The notes: generated by a model from the letters alone, not told the origin. A stretch of DNA of 64,000 bases from Micrasema longulum (GCA_022494885.1 JAGVSM010002758.1:62001-126000); one strand, 5' to 3'; positions 35,240 through 46,449 are shown, counted from the first letter of the stretch. Program-made: numbers and translations.

Positions 35240-35465
35240 ATCCCTTTGTTTTTGGCCACGATTCCCGCCATTGAGACGTCGCCGTCGCGTCGGCGTCGCC
35301 ATGGATACGGCGCTGGGCGGCGAATAAAAGCGACGGTCCCTCTACGACAGAGTTATTTCGCCTCCGAATTCGCGAGAGAAAGCGTCCGTACGAAAAACCT
35401 TATCTCCCGAAACTTTTACGCGATAGCCCCTAACTTTACGCAGGCTTTTGAAGTTTTTGACTAAA
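35240..35465. other. Moderately GC-rich, apparently single-copy island
   Basis: Not repeated elsewhere in the window. Contains GACGTCGCCGTCGCGTCGGC and a 72-aa plus-strand ORF (35246-35464) without recognisable domains. Could be a conserved regulatory block or an exon of an unseen transcript. Confidence 0.35.
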
Positions 35466-35469
35466 TAAA

Positions 35470-36320
35470 TAGAATAAAAAGAGACGTGTAAAAAATAAAG
35501 AATTTTCACAAATGTACATTATACACTTTAAGTTTGATTCTGTTTCTGGTTTTTCTGTGTTAATGAACTTACAAACAATTTACAAGAATATATTTTTAAG
35601 TGTTAATTAATGTCGATGACTTCTGTTAAATGTTGCAGTGCGAATTATAAAGGTAAAATGGGCTTACCACTAGAAATAATTAAGTTAGTTTATTTTTCAA
35701 ATATCGTTGCATTATTTATTGTAGATTAAAATTTTTTTATTAACGAGCTGTGCCCGGTAATGCTTTTCTATCTCTAGATTTGAGAATATATTCGTTTTGT
35801 ACGAGTATATTAAATGAACACAATCAAAAGTTTGATATAAATTATTGTAGTATTTAGTTCAAATTAGATATGTAATTTAGAGTGGGCAGATAATTTTTTT
35901 TTTCCGAATTTAGAAATGAATGGGATCTAAAAAGTTGCCTTTTGGATTACACGGAGTGCAAAAAATATCAAACAAATATTTGATAATACTTTTGTACCTC
36001 ATTTTGAAGTTTCTTTCTTTTTTGAAGTTTTCAAAAAGGTCTATTTTTTGCGCTAAACCGGCTGTCATTTCGTAGTTAAGTAAGAACATCAGTCCAATTA
36101 AATTTTATAATGTGCATTAAACCTTATTAAATAAGCGTCTAAGGGCGTGAGTTGCACTTTGTTTTGTAATAAATAGGTAGCATTGTTTTAATAAGCCATT
36201 GTTTTCGACAAATTAGCCAGGCGCTCAACGGAATCAGTTCCGCGGAGTGTAATTTTTTTGCATTTCGGTAGTTTTAAAACGCGTTCGAATTTTTAATGTG
36301 ATTGAGTTATATCTTCAACA
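35470..36320. other. Unassigned AT-rich stretch
   Basis: No gene or clear repeat family recognised. Confidence 0.5.
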
Positions 36321-36435
36321 TTTTTTTTTTTTAAATAAAAACCTTTATTGGCATAAATAAACAATACATTCAGTAAAAAAATGGAACACTCAAGGTTGAA
36401 CTTGCCAAAAAAGAATCTGGCTCTTGTGTTTGGGT
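36320..36435 (-). repeat. LINE 3' end (same as 12755-13200)
   Basis: T-run, AACCTTTATTGGC, AACTTGCCAAAAAAGAATCT and GGCTCTTGTGTTTGG match the series near 12766-12860. Confidence 0.6.
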
Positions 36436-36439
36436 ATGT

Positions 36440-36910
36440 CCCCAAATGCTTGCAGACTGGCTGGATTACCTCCCTAGGGAGTTATTCATATACTTCTAAA
36501 CTTCCATATTCCATATCAACAATGTTTTCCCTCTCCGTTGAAATAAATTTAAATATGAATAACTCCCTAGGGAGGAAATCCAGCCAGTCTGCAAGCGTTT
36601 GGACATACTCGAACATTGTTGAATTAACTACCTGGTAAAAGAAGAAGTATAAAAATTGGAAAATTGTTTTCGGGCGTTACCGAGTTGGTGATTTGGTTCA
36701 GCCGGATGAATCTCACCCACATAATAAAGATTTCAGCTCCTTTACTTTACAAAAGTCAACAGATGGAAGAGTTGAGGAAATGTGGATGTTTAAACATGGG
36801 TAGAATGGTGAATGTTACACAGTGTGTAAAGTGGCCACTTAAACCAGCCAATGACAGTTCAACATTCCATATTCCCTTACCAACAATGTTTTCCGTTTTC
36901 TATTGAAATA
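36440..36910 (+). repeat. 'GCCACTTAAACCAGCC' repeat, two segments
   Basis: TCCCTAGGGAG palindrome segments at 36470 and 36560, with CAGTCTGCAAGCGTTTGGAC. Then GAATTAACTACCTGG, GGATGAATCTCACCCAC and AAAGTGGCCACTTAAACCAG. Confidence 0.75.
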
Positions 36911-36919
36911 AATTTAAAG

Positions 36920-38215
36920 TTACATATATCTTTACTAACAAAAAAATATTTTATCAATATAGATAATTAATAATATATTCAGACAGTTATAAACTTCAAA
37001 ACTAGGTTAAGGGCCAAAAGTAGTATGGATTTTTTTTTAAAATAATTTACGTTGAATGTGATCCAAAATGCAACTTTTTAGACCCCTTTCACTTTGATGT
37101 CTAAAAACATAAAAAAAAACTTCATACACCATCGGCGGCCCACTCTAATGTACGTGTACATTATTATTTTTGTGTTTCGGATAACATAAATTGTGAGGAT
37201 ATGCGGTGACGGGGAATTTAGATAAATAGGTATTTGAACATTGTTTTTCTGTCACTGTCTTGCAGATGCCTCCCCAATATTGTGCAAAAAAAACAACTGC
37301 AAGTCAGACGTTACGTTGTCCCATTTTCCCTCAAAACTGAGCCGATTTTGATATTTGTTTAGACTAAGTACTAGAATTAAATTTTCTTTTTTGTTCCTTT
37401 TTACTTTTTTCGAAAATAGTTATCATATTTGAATAGCGTGCGCCCGAAAAGAGCAGATAAAACTAGGCTCTTGTATGGGTTTTTGGATCGTTCTAGTTCC
37501 CACAATTAAAAAATATGTATAATAAAAAAATAGGGACACGCCGATAGTAAATATTTAGTGCATAAACAGAGCACTGCTCTAGTGCCAGAATCCAGGGAGA
37601 AAATACGGGAATACGTTTGTATGAAGAAAATTCAGACCGCGTTTCCTCTTTCGACGAAACATTATTAAGTATACTTACAAAAATTTGCCTCATAATGTTT
37701 TTACCCAATTATAAAAACAGGTTCGGTTTTCCTTAATAAAACCGTCGACCTCTTAATACAGAAAGACGCACACTGAACACTCTAAAATTATGACGCTTAA
37801 CTCATGCCCAAACGCTCAGTCGTGCCTAACGCGTATTTAGTTGTTCTCTTACCGCCAGCCAGGTTTTGACGTGAGCCTGACATTTAATTCGAAACCAAAA
37901 TGCCTGATTGTGTCTTAAAAGCGTGTAAAAACCCTTAAAACAAACCAAAAAAAAATCTGCTCATTTGTCAACAGCGATCCACTGGATGTAGAAATACGAT
38001 TTTGAAAAATTTATTGAATGTCAGTTAATATAATTTTAGGACCTATTACCAAAAATCTAGTAAAAAGAAATAAATTGGTTGAAATAATTTAATTTTCATC
38101 CATTAAAAACGGATGTTGTTTGCAAACATTCAAAACAATTTTGTTTGTATACAAAACATCGTTTAATATATAAAAAAAAACGTTTAAATTTTTTGGTATT
38201 TGCATTCTCGTCGAA
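36920..38215. other. Unassigned stretch, probably old repeats
   Basis: No gene. 37455-37700 (GGCTCTTGTATGGGTTTTTG, ATACGGGAATACGTTTGTAT) recurs inverted at 62535-62605 and is repeat sequence. Confidence 0.45.
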
Positions 38216-38217
38216 TG

Positions 38218-38345
38218 CAGCCCTGGTGTGACAGGTCTTAAGCCCTGTAAATGCCTTGACTTCCAAATGCCCTTCTATAAAATAATCTCCACCTCCAACT
38301 TCTTAGGGGTGAAATCTACAAACTTAAATCTTACAAACATTTTTT
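38218..38345 (+). repeat. 'GCCACTTAAACCAGCC' repeat, 3' scrap
   Basis: CAGCCCTGGTGTGACAGGTC, TTAAGCCCTGTAAATGCC and ACAAACTTAAATCTTACAA. Confidence 0.6.
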
Positions 38346-38529
38346 ATTTTTTTAATGTATTTATTTCACAGTTTTAATATGTACCGAGGTTCTTTGTTTT
38401 AGATCCCGACTAGCTAGGAAATCCCTGTGTTTAGACGTGATCTTCTTTTTTACGTGCGTTTTTTTTTCATTAAATGGTGATTTAAAATTTTAAATGATAA
38501 TAATATTAAAAAATGAAATATCATTAAAA

Positions 38530-39460
38530 ATCAGAAAACATACCGATAACAATAAAAATCGAAGCATAAATACAAATAAGAAAATATACCAATAATAACT
38601 AGAAAGTTAAACATGAATGTAAGTTAGAAAACATACAAAAAAAAAAAAAAATTGAAGCGTAAATATAAATTAGAAAATATACCATTAATAATTATAAAAT
38701 AAAACATAAATATATATCAGAAAATAACCGATAATAATACAAATTGAAGCATAAATGTGAATTGGAAAATATACAACAAATATAAATGTACAAATTTACT
38801 ACTATGCTCATTGTTTATTTCTGATAATTTTAACTTGATAGAATTTCACTCGTCCGTGAACTTTGTAGCTGCAAGACGATTAGTAATCTAGCTTCAATGG
38901 GTAAATGTTATCAACTATCAAACATCTAAATTTAGTAAATGGGGTCTAGAATTTCAACCGTCCATGCGCTCAGAAGCTGCGAGACTTGTTGTAATCCAAG
39001 TTCTATTTTTATAAATTAGTTTTTTATAGCATCTTTTAAAATATCACCAAAACTCTAAAGTTCATTGTCAAATAAAAAAATGTAAATAGGGGCTAGATTT
39101 TTTACTGTCCATGCGCTCTGTAGCTGCAAGACGTGCTGGGATATTTATTTATTTTATAGCGTCCTTGAGGTGATTTTCACAAAAATGGCGCTTTATAAAT
39201 TATCATTTAAAAAATATATATACATATTTATATACAATTAATAATTTAAACTTATATACATAGATAAGAAAACATCCCCATAAAAATTAAAGCATAAATA
39301 TAAATTAGAAAATATCCCATTAATAATTTTAAAATTGAAACGTATTTATACCTACATAACTTAGAAAACTTTCCGATAATAATAAAAATTGAAGCATAAA
39401 TATAAATTACAGATTAAACCATTTATAATAAAAAATTAAACATAAATGTAAAAATGAATA
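38530..39460 (+). repeat. AT-rich minisatellite in two blocks around a three-copy GC-richer repeat
   Basis: A unit of about 40-43 bp (AAGCATAAATATAAATTAGA, AAATATACCAATAATAA) is repeated at 38530-38790 and 39262-39455. Between them the segment GTCCATGCGCTCTGTAGCTG..CAAGACGT occurs three times (about 38850, 38958, 39105). Confidence 0.75.
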
Positions 39461-39519
39461 AATTAAACAAATTCAACATATTGTTTATTGTTGTATCCAA
39501 TTTGTTTAGCGCCGATAAC

Positions 39520-40430
39520 TGAATGAAAGAACTGAAAGATTGGAGAGTAAGAGAAAAAAATATTGATATGACCCTTAACTACTGTCTTCTGTCTGCTGAT
39601 GATGCCGTGCTTCTTGCTAGCAGCAAAGAAGACCTGCAATTCTTGGTAACAAAAGTCTACGACGTATGCAAGAAAAGCGATTTGCTTATGAATGTTGATA
39701 AATCGAAAGTGATGCTTTCCCGAAAGGGTTAAAGATATAACTAAATGTGAGATCAGTGTTAACGGAGATATTCTGAATCAGGTAGAAGAATTTGTGTACC
39801 TGGGAAGTATATTTACTAGGGATGGAAAGACTGAGAAATATATTAAAAGGAGGGTGAGTGCCGGGAACAGGGTGAACGGTGCACTGAAATCTACTTTGGC
39901 AAACAAATGTTTATCGCAGGAGGCAAAACTAGCAGCTCACAATGGAGTTCTAGTGCCAACTCTAATGTATGGCAGCGAAGTATGGAATTGGAAAAATCAT
40001 TATGAAAGTAGGTTAAATGCTGTCGAAATGCGATCCCTCGGGTGAATGAGTAGTAAAACGATGCATGATGACGATGCACAAATGTCGAGATCCGTGAACT
40101 GTGTAAGGCTGAGACACGCATTATCGACAGAATCAAGAAAGGGGTGCTGCGTTGGTTTGGACAAGTAGAGCGAATGGACAGCGAAAGAACGGCTAAAAAT
40201 ATTTACAACGCGAATATTGATGGATGCAGAAACAGAGGAAGACCGAGAAAGACATGGCATGACCAAATCCAACAAATACTTGAAGATAGACATGTGAAAA
40301 GTCGGAATAATCGACGCGCGTACATGAGAAGATGTATGAATGTAGAAGAAGCGAGATTTGTATGCAACGATTTTTTGTTTTGTGGCGTTCTATCCTCTCA
40401 GCATACCCTTACGGAAACGGCGTGATGGTT
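39520..40430 (+). repeat. Endonuclease/reverse-transcriptase LINE fragment (largest in the window)
   Basis: Three shifted plus-strand frames. 39523-39731: YCLLSADDAVLLASSKEDLQ (LSADD in place of YADD) and LLMNVDKSKVM. 39740-40043: VEEFVYLGSIFTRDGKTEKY, IKRRVSAGNRVNGALKS and VLVPTLMYGSEVWNW. 40144-40425: LRWFGQVERMDSERTAKNIY, NRGRPRKTWHDQIQQILED and NRRAYMRRCMNVEEARF. This is the RT palm onward of the RTE-like lepidopteran 'endonuclease-reverse transcriptase'. Two or more frameshifts and missing sequence show it is dead. Confidence 0.85.
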
Positions 40431-40689
40431 TTTTTTGTTGTTTATTTTGTTTTGTTGGATTATTAACCCAGAAATATTTAGTCGAGTAACTATTTTTTTC
40501 GCTACTGGTAATCTACTAAATAAATAAAAAAATAATTACCGACTGAACATTTTATATGCCAAGCTCATATTTTACTTGTAAAACTTATGAAACTAAGCTC
40601 AGTGTAGCTAATTAAGTACATAAATCGTCCGACTGCACCTGAGCGCCAGTACTTATGGCCATCCGGGTGCTTCAACGGAAGTCGTATAA

Positions 40690-40910
40690 AATAATCTTTG
40701 CAAGTAAAAAGTACGCTGTTTTTCTATGGCGCGTTGACGTGGGTTCGCGTGAGTCTTTATACTTTTCCACAAGCTCCGTTCCTATTCGCGCGCACGTCAG
40801 ACATTAGACATGGCGTGCGGCGCCAGTCGGCCGCCAAGACTGGCGACGGCGGCCGCTCTAGCACAGCTGCTATTGGCTCCTTATCTCTACGTAATAGCGC
40901 GTTTTTAACT
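40690..40910. promoter_or_regulatory. GC-rich island upstream of Dad with an activation-element match
   Basis: Unique, GC-rich block about 2.5 kb upstream of the Dad leader. 40819-40833 reads GGCGCCA-GTCG-GCCG, an exact match to GGCGCCA(N4)GNCV. GGCGACGGCGGCC follows at 40842. Could be a BMP-responsive enhancer or an upstream promoter. Confidence 0.35.
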
Positions 40911-40999
40911 CACATTGCGTTTGGCACAACATACAATTTATTTAGTTTATTTTGGTTGGTTGCCCAAGAAAATAAAAATAATAAAATATGCTAACTGAA

Positions 41000-42000
41000 C
41001 GTCGAACAAATAGAGCATATTGAAAAGCGCATAGCTTTTATTATTATTTTGGGGGATTTCAACGCTTGAAATTTGTTTATATATTACAGAAATTTTGTTC
41101 TCTTGCGTAGACTGTGGTATTTCAAAATTGTCAGTTTTGCAAGAGAGCGAAAATAAACTTTTAAAATATGTCAATGCTTAAAACTTGACATTATAATGCC
41201 CAGTATTTTTTTGTGTTATTTGCTCAATTGACTGTTAACATATGAGAAAACTACAGAAGCATCATAATTACTGCAAAGTTCTCGATATTTCACTCAATTG
41301 ATCAAGAATGATACTGACATTTGTAGTATATTTGTACTATATGTAAGGTATCCTAAAAGAGAGATAAAAAAAAGTGGTTAAACTACATTCATAACACAAA
41401 ACAGCCAAGTTTAGACTAATAACAATGTATTTCTGGGGGTAAAATTTTGTTATGTCTATTAATTATTTATAAATAGCTAGAAAATTTAAAAGTTCATTTC
41501 ACTAATTCACTAAATGTACTATATTAACAACATATTTGGCTGTTCTTTTGGAGAAATATAGTTGGTATTTTAGGAGAGAGAACAAAATAATAATAGAAAC
41601 ATTGATCAATCCATTTTTTTTCTCATGTAATAAAGAAATTCAGTACGTTAATTGAATAGCAAAAAATTATGTAAGTAATAATTAATGAACGGGGTTAGAG
41701 CATTCATAAAATCCAAATCATTCAGATAGATACCAAATTATTTAAATGGTTTATAGATGTTAAACTTGTACAATGGGTAGGTATGTTTTTAGGTATTTAT
41801 CCATAAAATTAAAAAAAAAGGAAATAAACAGGTTTTTTTTCTTTTAAACTAATTGATAGGTTTATTTGATTAACGCGTAAGGATAGGTAAACAAATAAAA
41901 TCATTAATTATGATATAGACATTATGTTTAAAAGAACGTTAAATAATGAAAAGATACAAAAATATAATAATATCTCAGAGAGACAAGACATAGCCTTATA
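41000..42000. other. Unassigned AT-rich stretch
   Basis: No gene or repeat family recognised. Confidence 0.5.
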
Positions 42001-42003
42001 GGG

Positions 42004-42285
42004 CCTATGTATGAGTATAAGTATCTGCACAACTTTGCTCCAGAATATCTAAGGGAACTTTGCATTCCAGATGAACTAGCTGACAGACGCCTTACGTTTA
42101 GATCAGCTACATTTACGTCGGGAGGAAACGTTATTATATCTCTACGCAAACAGCGCACTAAATTCAGCAAACGTGCATTTCCAGCCGCATGCCCAACGGC
42201 ATGGAATGCTTTCCCAGCAGAAGTGCGAAACTGTGAGCTAAGTGATGTTTCTGAAAAAACTCAAAACCCGCTTGCTCTCTAAATC
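42004..42285 (+). repeat. LINE ORF2 C-terminal fragment
   Basis: 91-aa frame: YKYLHNFAPEYLRELCIPDE, RRLTFRSATF, KRAFPAACPTAWNAFPAEVR: the 'L....P.YL..L..P....R..LRSA......R.....F....P..WN.LP' end of insect LINEs. Confidence 0.75.
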
Positions 42286-42289
42286 ATTT

Positions 42290-43139
42290 GAATAAATTTG
42301 TAGCATGTGATAACAAAGTTGATTGTTCTGCTTAAATTACAAACATGGTTCACTAACAATAAACAATAAATTTGACATTGGTATAATAATTACAAATTGT
42401 TATTTTAGATATTGTTCAACAATTAGGTGTGAACACAGCATGCACAAATAAAGAAAAAAGGTGTAAAATAATCACTTTGTAAAGTGCCCTTGAGGTATTA
42501 TATTAAAATAAAAATGATGATAATAAAACAATTAGTAACGAGAAAATGTTTAAAAAGGCTATAAAAAATGGATAGTGGAGCTAGGTAGAAGTAAATTGGA
42601 TTGTCTCATTCGCCCATACCAACATTAAATCAACTGCTCCACAAGTGTATAGCTTTTGTTAGGTTTTTGTTATTTTCATTGTGTGTTTTGTAATATAAAT
42701 AATATAGATGTACATAAATACCTTGTTTTCAAAACTGTCTGAATATTTGTTAATTATCTTCGTTTTTTTAAGTTAGTCTTCTTTGTTTATTCTCAAATGT
42801 AATTTTAAAAAAAGTAAATTGTTAAGTGTCCTCGGCACGGGAAACCCCAGTGAGGTCACATTATTTTTATTATTAATTATAGTTTTTAAGCAAAACATAT
42901 GAATAAATAAAATATGTCGGTAAGTTTAATTTATCAAAAAATTAGTTATTTATTTATTAATAGTATCTTTGCTGTTAGTATAACAGTTGTACGACAAATG
43001 AGTAATAAGCTTAATTTTAAATAGATTCAACGTACCTTAATTTATTGAAATCAGAAAATAATATTTTAATACTCAGTTTTGTAAATTACATTCGAGAATG
43101 ATTTTATTATCGAATTGAATCGGCCAAAGCTCGATGTGA
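42290..43139. other. AT-rich stretch with a small shared hairpin motif
   Basis: No gene. 42828-42862 (CCTCGGCACGGGAAACCCCA, GTGAGG) can fold into a short hairpin and is shared with 8352-8380. Confidence 0.45.
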
Positions 43140-43266
43140 GTTAGAAACGCGGCCCCTATCTAGTATCGCGCTCTAGCGACGGTGATGAGAATTACAAACC
43201 AGTTGTTGCGACGTTCTCGGTTCTCGGTCCTCGCGTACTTCACGTCAGTTGGTCAGTTCAGTCGCA

Positions 43267-43353
43267 ATGTCGGTCGGGGCGGGTGCATGCGGAGTGTCAG
43301 CAATATTGTTTAGCTATTTACCGGTGGCGTGTTTCCCCGTTGTGGCCTTATAA
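43267..43353 (+). CDS. Upstream ORF 1 in the Dad leader (28 codons)
   Basis: ATG TCG GTC ... TTA TAA, encoding MSVGAGACGVSAILFSYLPV and eight more residues. It precedes the main start. Translation is hypothetical, and it exists only if transcription begins upstream of 43267. Confidence 0.3.
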   Translation: MSVGAGACGVSAILFSYLPVACFPVVAL

Positions 43354-43360
43354 TCGTAAA

Positions 43361-43429
43361 ATGATCAACCGTACATATTTATCAAAGTGCCTGTGTTTTG
43401 TATTCGTTCCGTCCGAAGTTTCGTCGTAG
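43361..43429 (+). CDS. Upstream ORF 2 in the Dad leader (22 codons)
   Basis: ATG ATC AAC CGT ... TCG TCG TAG, context AAAATGA. Begins 8 nt after uORF 1 ends. Its function, if any, would be to lower translation of the main frame. Confidence 0.3.
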   Translation: MINRTYLSKCLCFVFVPSEVSS

Positions 43430-43617
43430 TTCGCGCATATCAGACGTCGCGCGTCGGGCATATTCCGGCGCCAGTCAGATCACATATCGGAGGCGACCGC
43501 GGTCACCGCACGGCCGCGTCCGGCGAGGAGTGCGCGGTGTCCGGCGGGCAGTGCGGCCATGGCCCCGGCGGGATAGGCGGGCGGCTGGGCAGGGTGGAGG
43601 GCGGGCGATGCGGCCAG

Positions 43618-43903
43618 ATGTTCCACCTCGGCAGACGCAGGCTGCTGCGCCGGCTGCTGCGCGCGGCGCGCAGTCTCGAGCCGGGCGCGCTGCTGGAGCA
43701 GCTCACGGAGCCGCAGCTGCGCCGCTGGCGGCGGCGCGGGCGGCGCGTGCGTGCCGCCGCCGGCCGCGGCGCCGCGCTGGCCGCGTGCCGCGCGTGGCGC
43801 TGGCCCGAGCGCGACCTCCGCGCGCACGAGCTGCGCGCGCTGCCCGACTGCCGGCTGCGCGCGTGCTGCAACCCTTGGCACTGGAGCCGCCTGTGCAAGC
43901 CAG
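43618..43903 (+). CDS. Dad: Dad, inhibitory Smad (Smad6/7 type), first coding exon with MH1 end
   Basis: 286 nt, 95 codons plus one base, donor CCAG/GTACTG at 43904. Starts MFHLGRRRLLRRLLRAAR, like the MFR.KR..LVRRLWR start of Smad6/7. The exon end reads CRAWRWPERDLRAHELRALP then DCRLRACCNPWHWSRLCKP, matching the I-Smad MH1 blocks 'K.FRWPDL..' and 'CCNP.H.SRLC'. I-Smads bind activated type I receptors or compete with receptor Smads, damping Dpp/BMP signalling; Drosophila Dad is induced by that signal. The next codon begins with G, compatible with the ESPPPPYS linker of Smad6/7. ATG at 43618 is chosen by homology: its context is weak and an out-of-frame ATG lies 10 nt upstream (43608). Very GC-rich. 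The MH2 exons are not in the window. Confidence 0.88.
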
Positions 43904-44620
43904 GTACTGCCTCCCGTGCTCTCCTCATTACGGAACCGCCACCTGTGGCCACCTTTTAAATGATAGCACAGTCCGAGTGGCCAGGTACCGCCCGTACTCT
44001 CCCTCCTCCTCCTCGCTTCTCATTACGGAACCTCCACCTGTAGCCACCTCGACGTGCGAGACGGGTACTTCGTACACTCGCTTCTTATCACGGAACCGCC
44101 ATTTGTACCCTCCTTTCGAATGATAGCACTGTCTGACGTTTCCGTTTCTACGTAACCGAAGACGCCTTTCCATTATGCGCAAGCCGTGTACCGCCTATAC
44201 TCTCCTTGCCATTTCTACTTTTCATCGGCTCAATCTTACTACGAACTGCCATTTGTAGCGACCTTCCGAATGATAGCACTATCTGACGTTTCTCTCTCCG
44301 TGTTACTGGAGCCGCCTGTGCAAGCTAGACACCACCGATACTCCTCCCTCCTTACTACGAAACCACTATTTATTTGTAGCCACCTTCCAAATGATAGCAT
44401 TGTCTGACGTTTTCGTTTCTACGTAACCGAAGACTCCTTTCCATCGTGCGCAAGCCGTGTACCGCTTATACTCTCCTTGCCATTTCTACTTTCCATCGGC
44501 TCTATCTTACTACGAACTGCCATTTGTAGCGACCTTCCGAATGATAGCACTGTCTGACGTTCTGTCTCCATACCACTGAAGCCGCCTTTGCATTATGTGC
44601 GAACCAAGTACCGGCAACGT
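43881..44620 (+). repeat. Tandem array derived from the Dad exon 1/intron 1 boundary
   Basis: Landmarks recur in direct order. ATGATAGCA occurs at about 43961, 44121, 44271, 44392 and 44542 (spacing 160, 150, 121, 150). The exon end ACTGGAGCCGCCTGTGCAAG with its donor recurs at 44303-44322 almost unchanged. Diverged forms occur at 44165-44185, 44435-44455 and 44578-44612 (CGAACCAAGTACCGG). A 271-bp two-unit period (44121 to 44392, 44271 to 44542) indicates a higher-order duplication. The first unit is the functional exon end. Confidence 0.85.
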
Positions 44621-44854
44621 CTAAATTCTAAATACATACAAATACGATAATAGTCTTTCAATTTGCAAGCGCAAATTTTGGCAGCAGATTGAAGCCATCA
44701 AATGAAATGACAGCGTTCTCCCTTTGACGTTTTTACTGTCAACTGTCACACATGACATTTTATCATGGAAAACTACGATGCGTCGAAATTTAAAAATAGA
44801 ATACAAAAGTTCCTACTCATAGTGTGAAAAAAAAATTCCGTTTGTTTTTTAAAG

Positions 44855-45120
44855 ACTATCATCATCGTTCCCCTTTCACACCAGTGGTACATAGGGCAGT
44901 GCATTTGTGAACTAAATTCGGCGTATTTCGACCATCTGTTACACGAAGGTAAGGTAATCAGCCTTACGCTTCAGGTGCTAATCCAGGAACATAAAATATT
45001 GCGGTGAAGAATCACCTTTCTAATCAATATTTATTTAATGTTGACCTTCCCAGGAATCAAACCTGGGACCTCAAGCATACATTACGAGGCAGACTTATCT
45101 CCTCTCAAATTCCTCATTCG
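44855..45120 (-). repeat. tRNA-derived composite SINE (GATGAT-tailed), degenerate head
   Basis: Minus strand: CCAGGTTTGATTCCTGG (decayed B box), GTTCCTGGATTAGCACCTGA, AGCGTAAGGCTGATTACC, tail GAACGATGATGATAG. Confidence 0.75.
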
Positions 45121-45364
45121 GGATTTTTCCCGAGAGCCGCCATCGAGCCGAAATCACTCGTCCAGGGTTCTGGTACTGTTTCACACACAACTGTATTCGG
45201 GACGGTATAACATAAAAGCGATATTTATGTACGATCATGTGTATATTTGTTTGTCTATTTGAAGTATCTTCGTCGGTAACCTGTAATTAAATATGTTAAG
45301 AAAAAAAAAGAATGAATATTCTGTTTTTCATACAGAAAATTTAATTTAAAAATTGAAAATAACG

Positions 45365-45555
45365 TATTACAACGGAGATGAAGAACATTTTAGAGAAGGG
45401 AATATAGAAGTCAAGAGATCCACAGGGCCACAGGGCTTATGACCTGTCATTGGCTGGTCAACGTCAATGGGTGGAATATAGATGTTCAAATATAGGCAGA
45501 ATGGTGAATGTTACTCAGTCTTTAAAGTGGTCACTTAAATCAGCCATGAATAAGG
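45365..45555. repeat. 'GCCACTTAAACCAGCC' repeat, two partial copies in opposite orientation
   Basis: 45365-45460 is minus-strand (CAGGGCTTATGACCTGTCAT, TTGGCTGGT). 45470-45550 is plus-strand (GGCAGAATGGTGAATGTTAC). Confidence 0.65.
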
Positions 45556-45869
45556 ACAGTCAAAAAGCTGCTTAATTATTTAAAAGCATCTTAGCAAATC
45601 GCGACATTTGCTGTCGCAGTTTGACAATCGTCTAATGTCGAGTATGTCTGTATACTTTTAGTTTAGACGGTTTAAACCATATAAAGAATATATTATATTT
45701 GATTAAATAAAAGAAATATGAACAAAACAAGGAGATAGTGGGAAGGAAAAGAAGGAAATTGATAAGGAGTGGTAAAGGATGAATGAAGGAAAGTAGGAGT
45801 GGAAAATTTCATTTGATTTAATGATAAAGAGCAACAAAAGAGACGACACGTTCATTCCCTAATATTCTA

Positions 45870-46115
45870 AATCAAGCCTATTAGTTCTCTTCTGTACCTA
45901 TTTTATGGAGAGTTAAATATATCAAGACTAATAAAATTCTTGTTAAATGTTTCACATATACGAGGGATGGTAGAATGTTTCCGATGATTAGTTTTAATGT
46001 AACGAATATGGAAAATATCAGAGTCTAGTTGGTCTGGAGGGGACACGGTAAGCAAGTAGATGAATTAGTTTTGGGGAATCAAATTTGTTATTTACAATTT
46101 TGTAAAGCTGGATCT
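45870..46115 (-). repeat. LINE ORF2 C-terminal fragment
   Basis: Minus strand with stops: QLYKIVNNKFDSPKLIHLL, AYRVPSRPTRLDSDIFHIRY, TIPRICETFN: the same class as 29990-30265. Confidence 0.65.
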
Positions 46116-46130
46116 GATCCCCGAGAGCAA

Positions 46131-46442
46131 GTATAAGGGACAGACGCATCAATCAATTCTAGAGTATTAATATTATAGATAAAGTAAATATCAGTGTTTA
46201 TGATAGGCATAGTTTAATCAGCCGGTACAGGTGAACGTCTCGGTCTCCGGCGTGTTGTGCGGCCCGGCACGGCCGTACTAGTGTTGTACTGCACACGATG
46301 CCCGAGGTGCAAGTATAAGGGACAGACGCATCAATCAATTCTAGAGTATTAATACTATAGATAAAGTAAATATCAGTGTTTATGATAGGCATAGTTTAAT
46401 CAGCCGGTACACGTGAACGTCTCGGTCTCCAGCGTGTTGTGC
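46131..46442 (+). repeat. 180-bp tandem duplication (two units)
   Basis: 46131-46262 and 46311-46442 are nearly identical (AAGGGACAGACGCATCAATC, TTATGATAGGCATAGTTTAA, CAGCCGGTACAGGTGAACGT). A third diverged part lies at 47085-47185. Confidence 0.85.
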
Positions 46443-46449
46443 AGCTCTT

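Larger units (their letters stand above)
43140..43617 (+). promoter_or_regulatory. Dad: Dad promoter and 5' leader
   Basis: A GC-rich block preceding the coding start. Three arthropod initiator-like TCAGT words lie in tandem at 43245-43262 (TCAGTT, TCAGTT, TCAGTC). No TATA box is seen. The leader holds several short upstream ORFs. One GGCGCCA word lies at 43470 but lacks the GNCV half. The exact start site and any 5' introns cannot be fixed from sequence alone. Confidence 0.5.

Noticed and set aside
35246..35464. 72-aa ORF near 35.3 kb
   Set aside because: Unique sequence but no domain; kept only as an island of unknown role.
39520..40430. Host gene with reverse-transcriptase-like text
   Set aside because: Frameshifts, lost segments and similarity to the LINE family show a dead retrotransposon.
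43387..43617. Extension of the Dad frame upstream of the ATG
   Set aside because: The open frame begins at a GTG and has no ATG before 43618; the Smad6/7-like MF start fits 43618.
43480..43952. Long ORFs of 133 and 149 aa on the minus strand, and a 241-aa ORF in another plus frame
   Set aside because: They overlap the GC-rich Dad exon; open frames there follow from few stop codons. Only the frame with the I-Smad motifs is supported.
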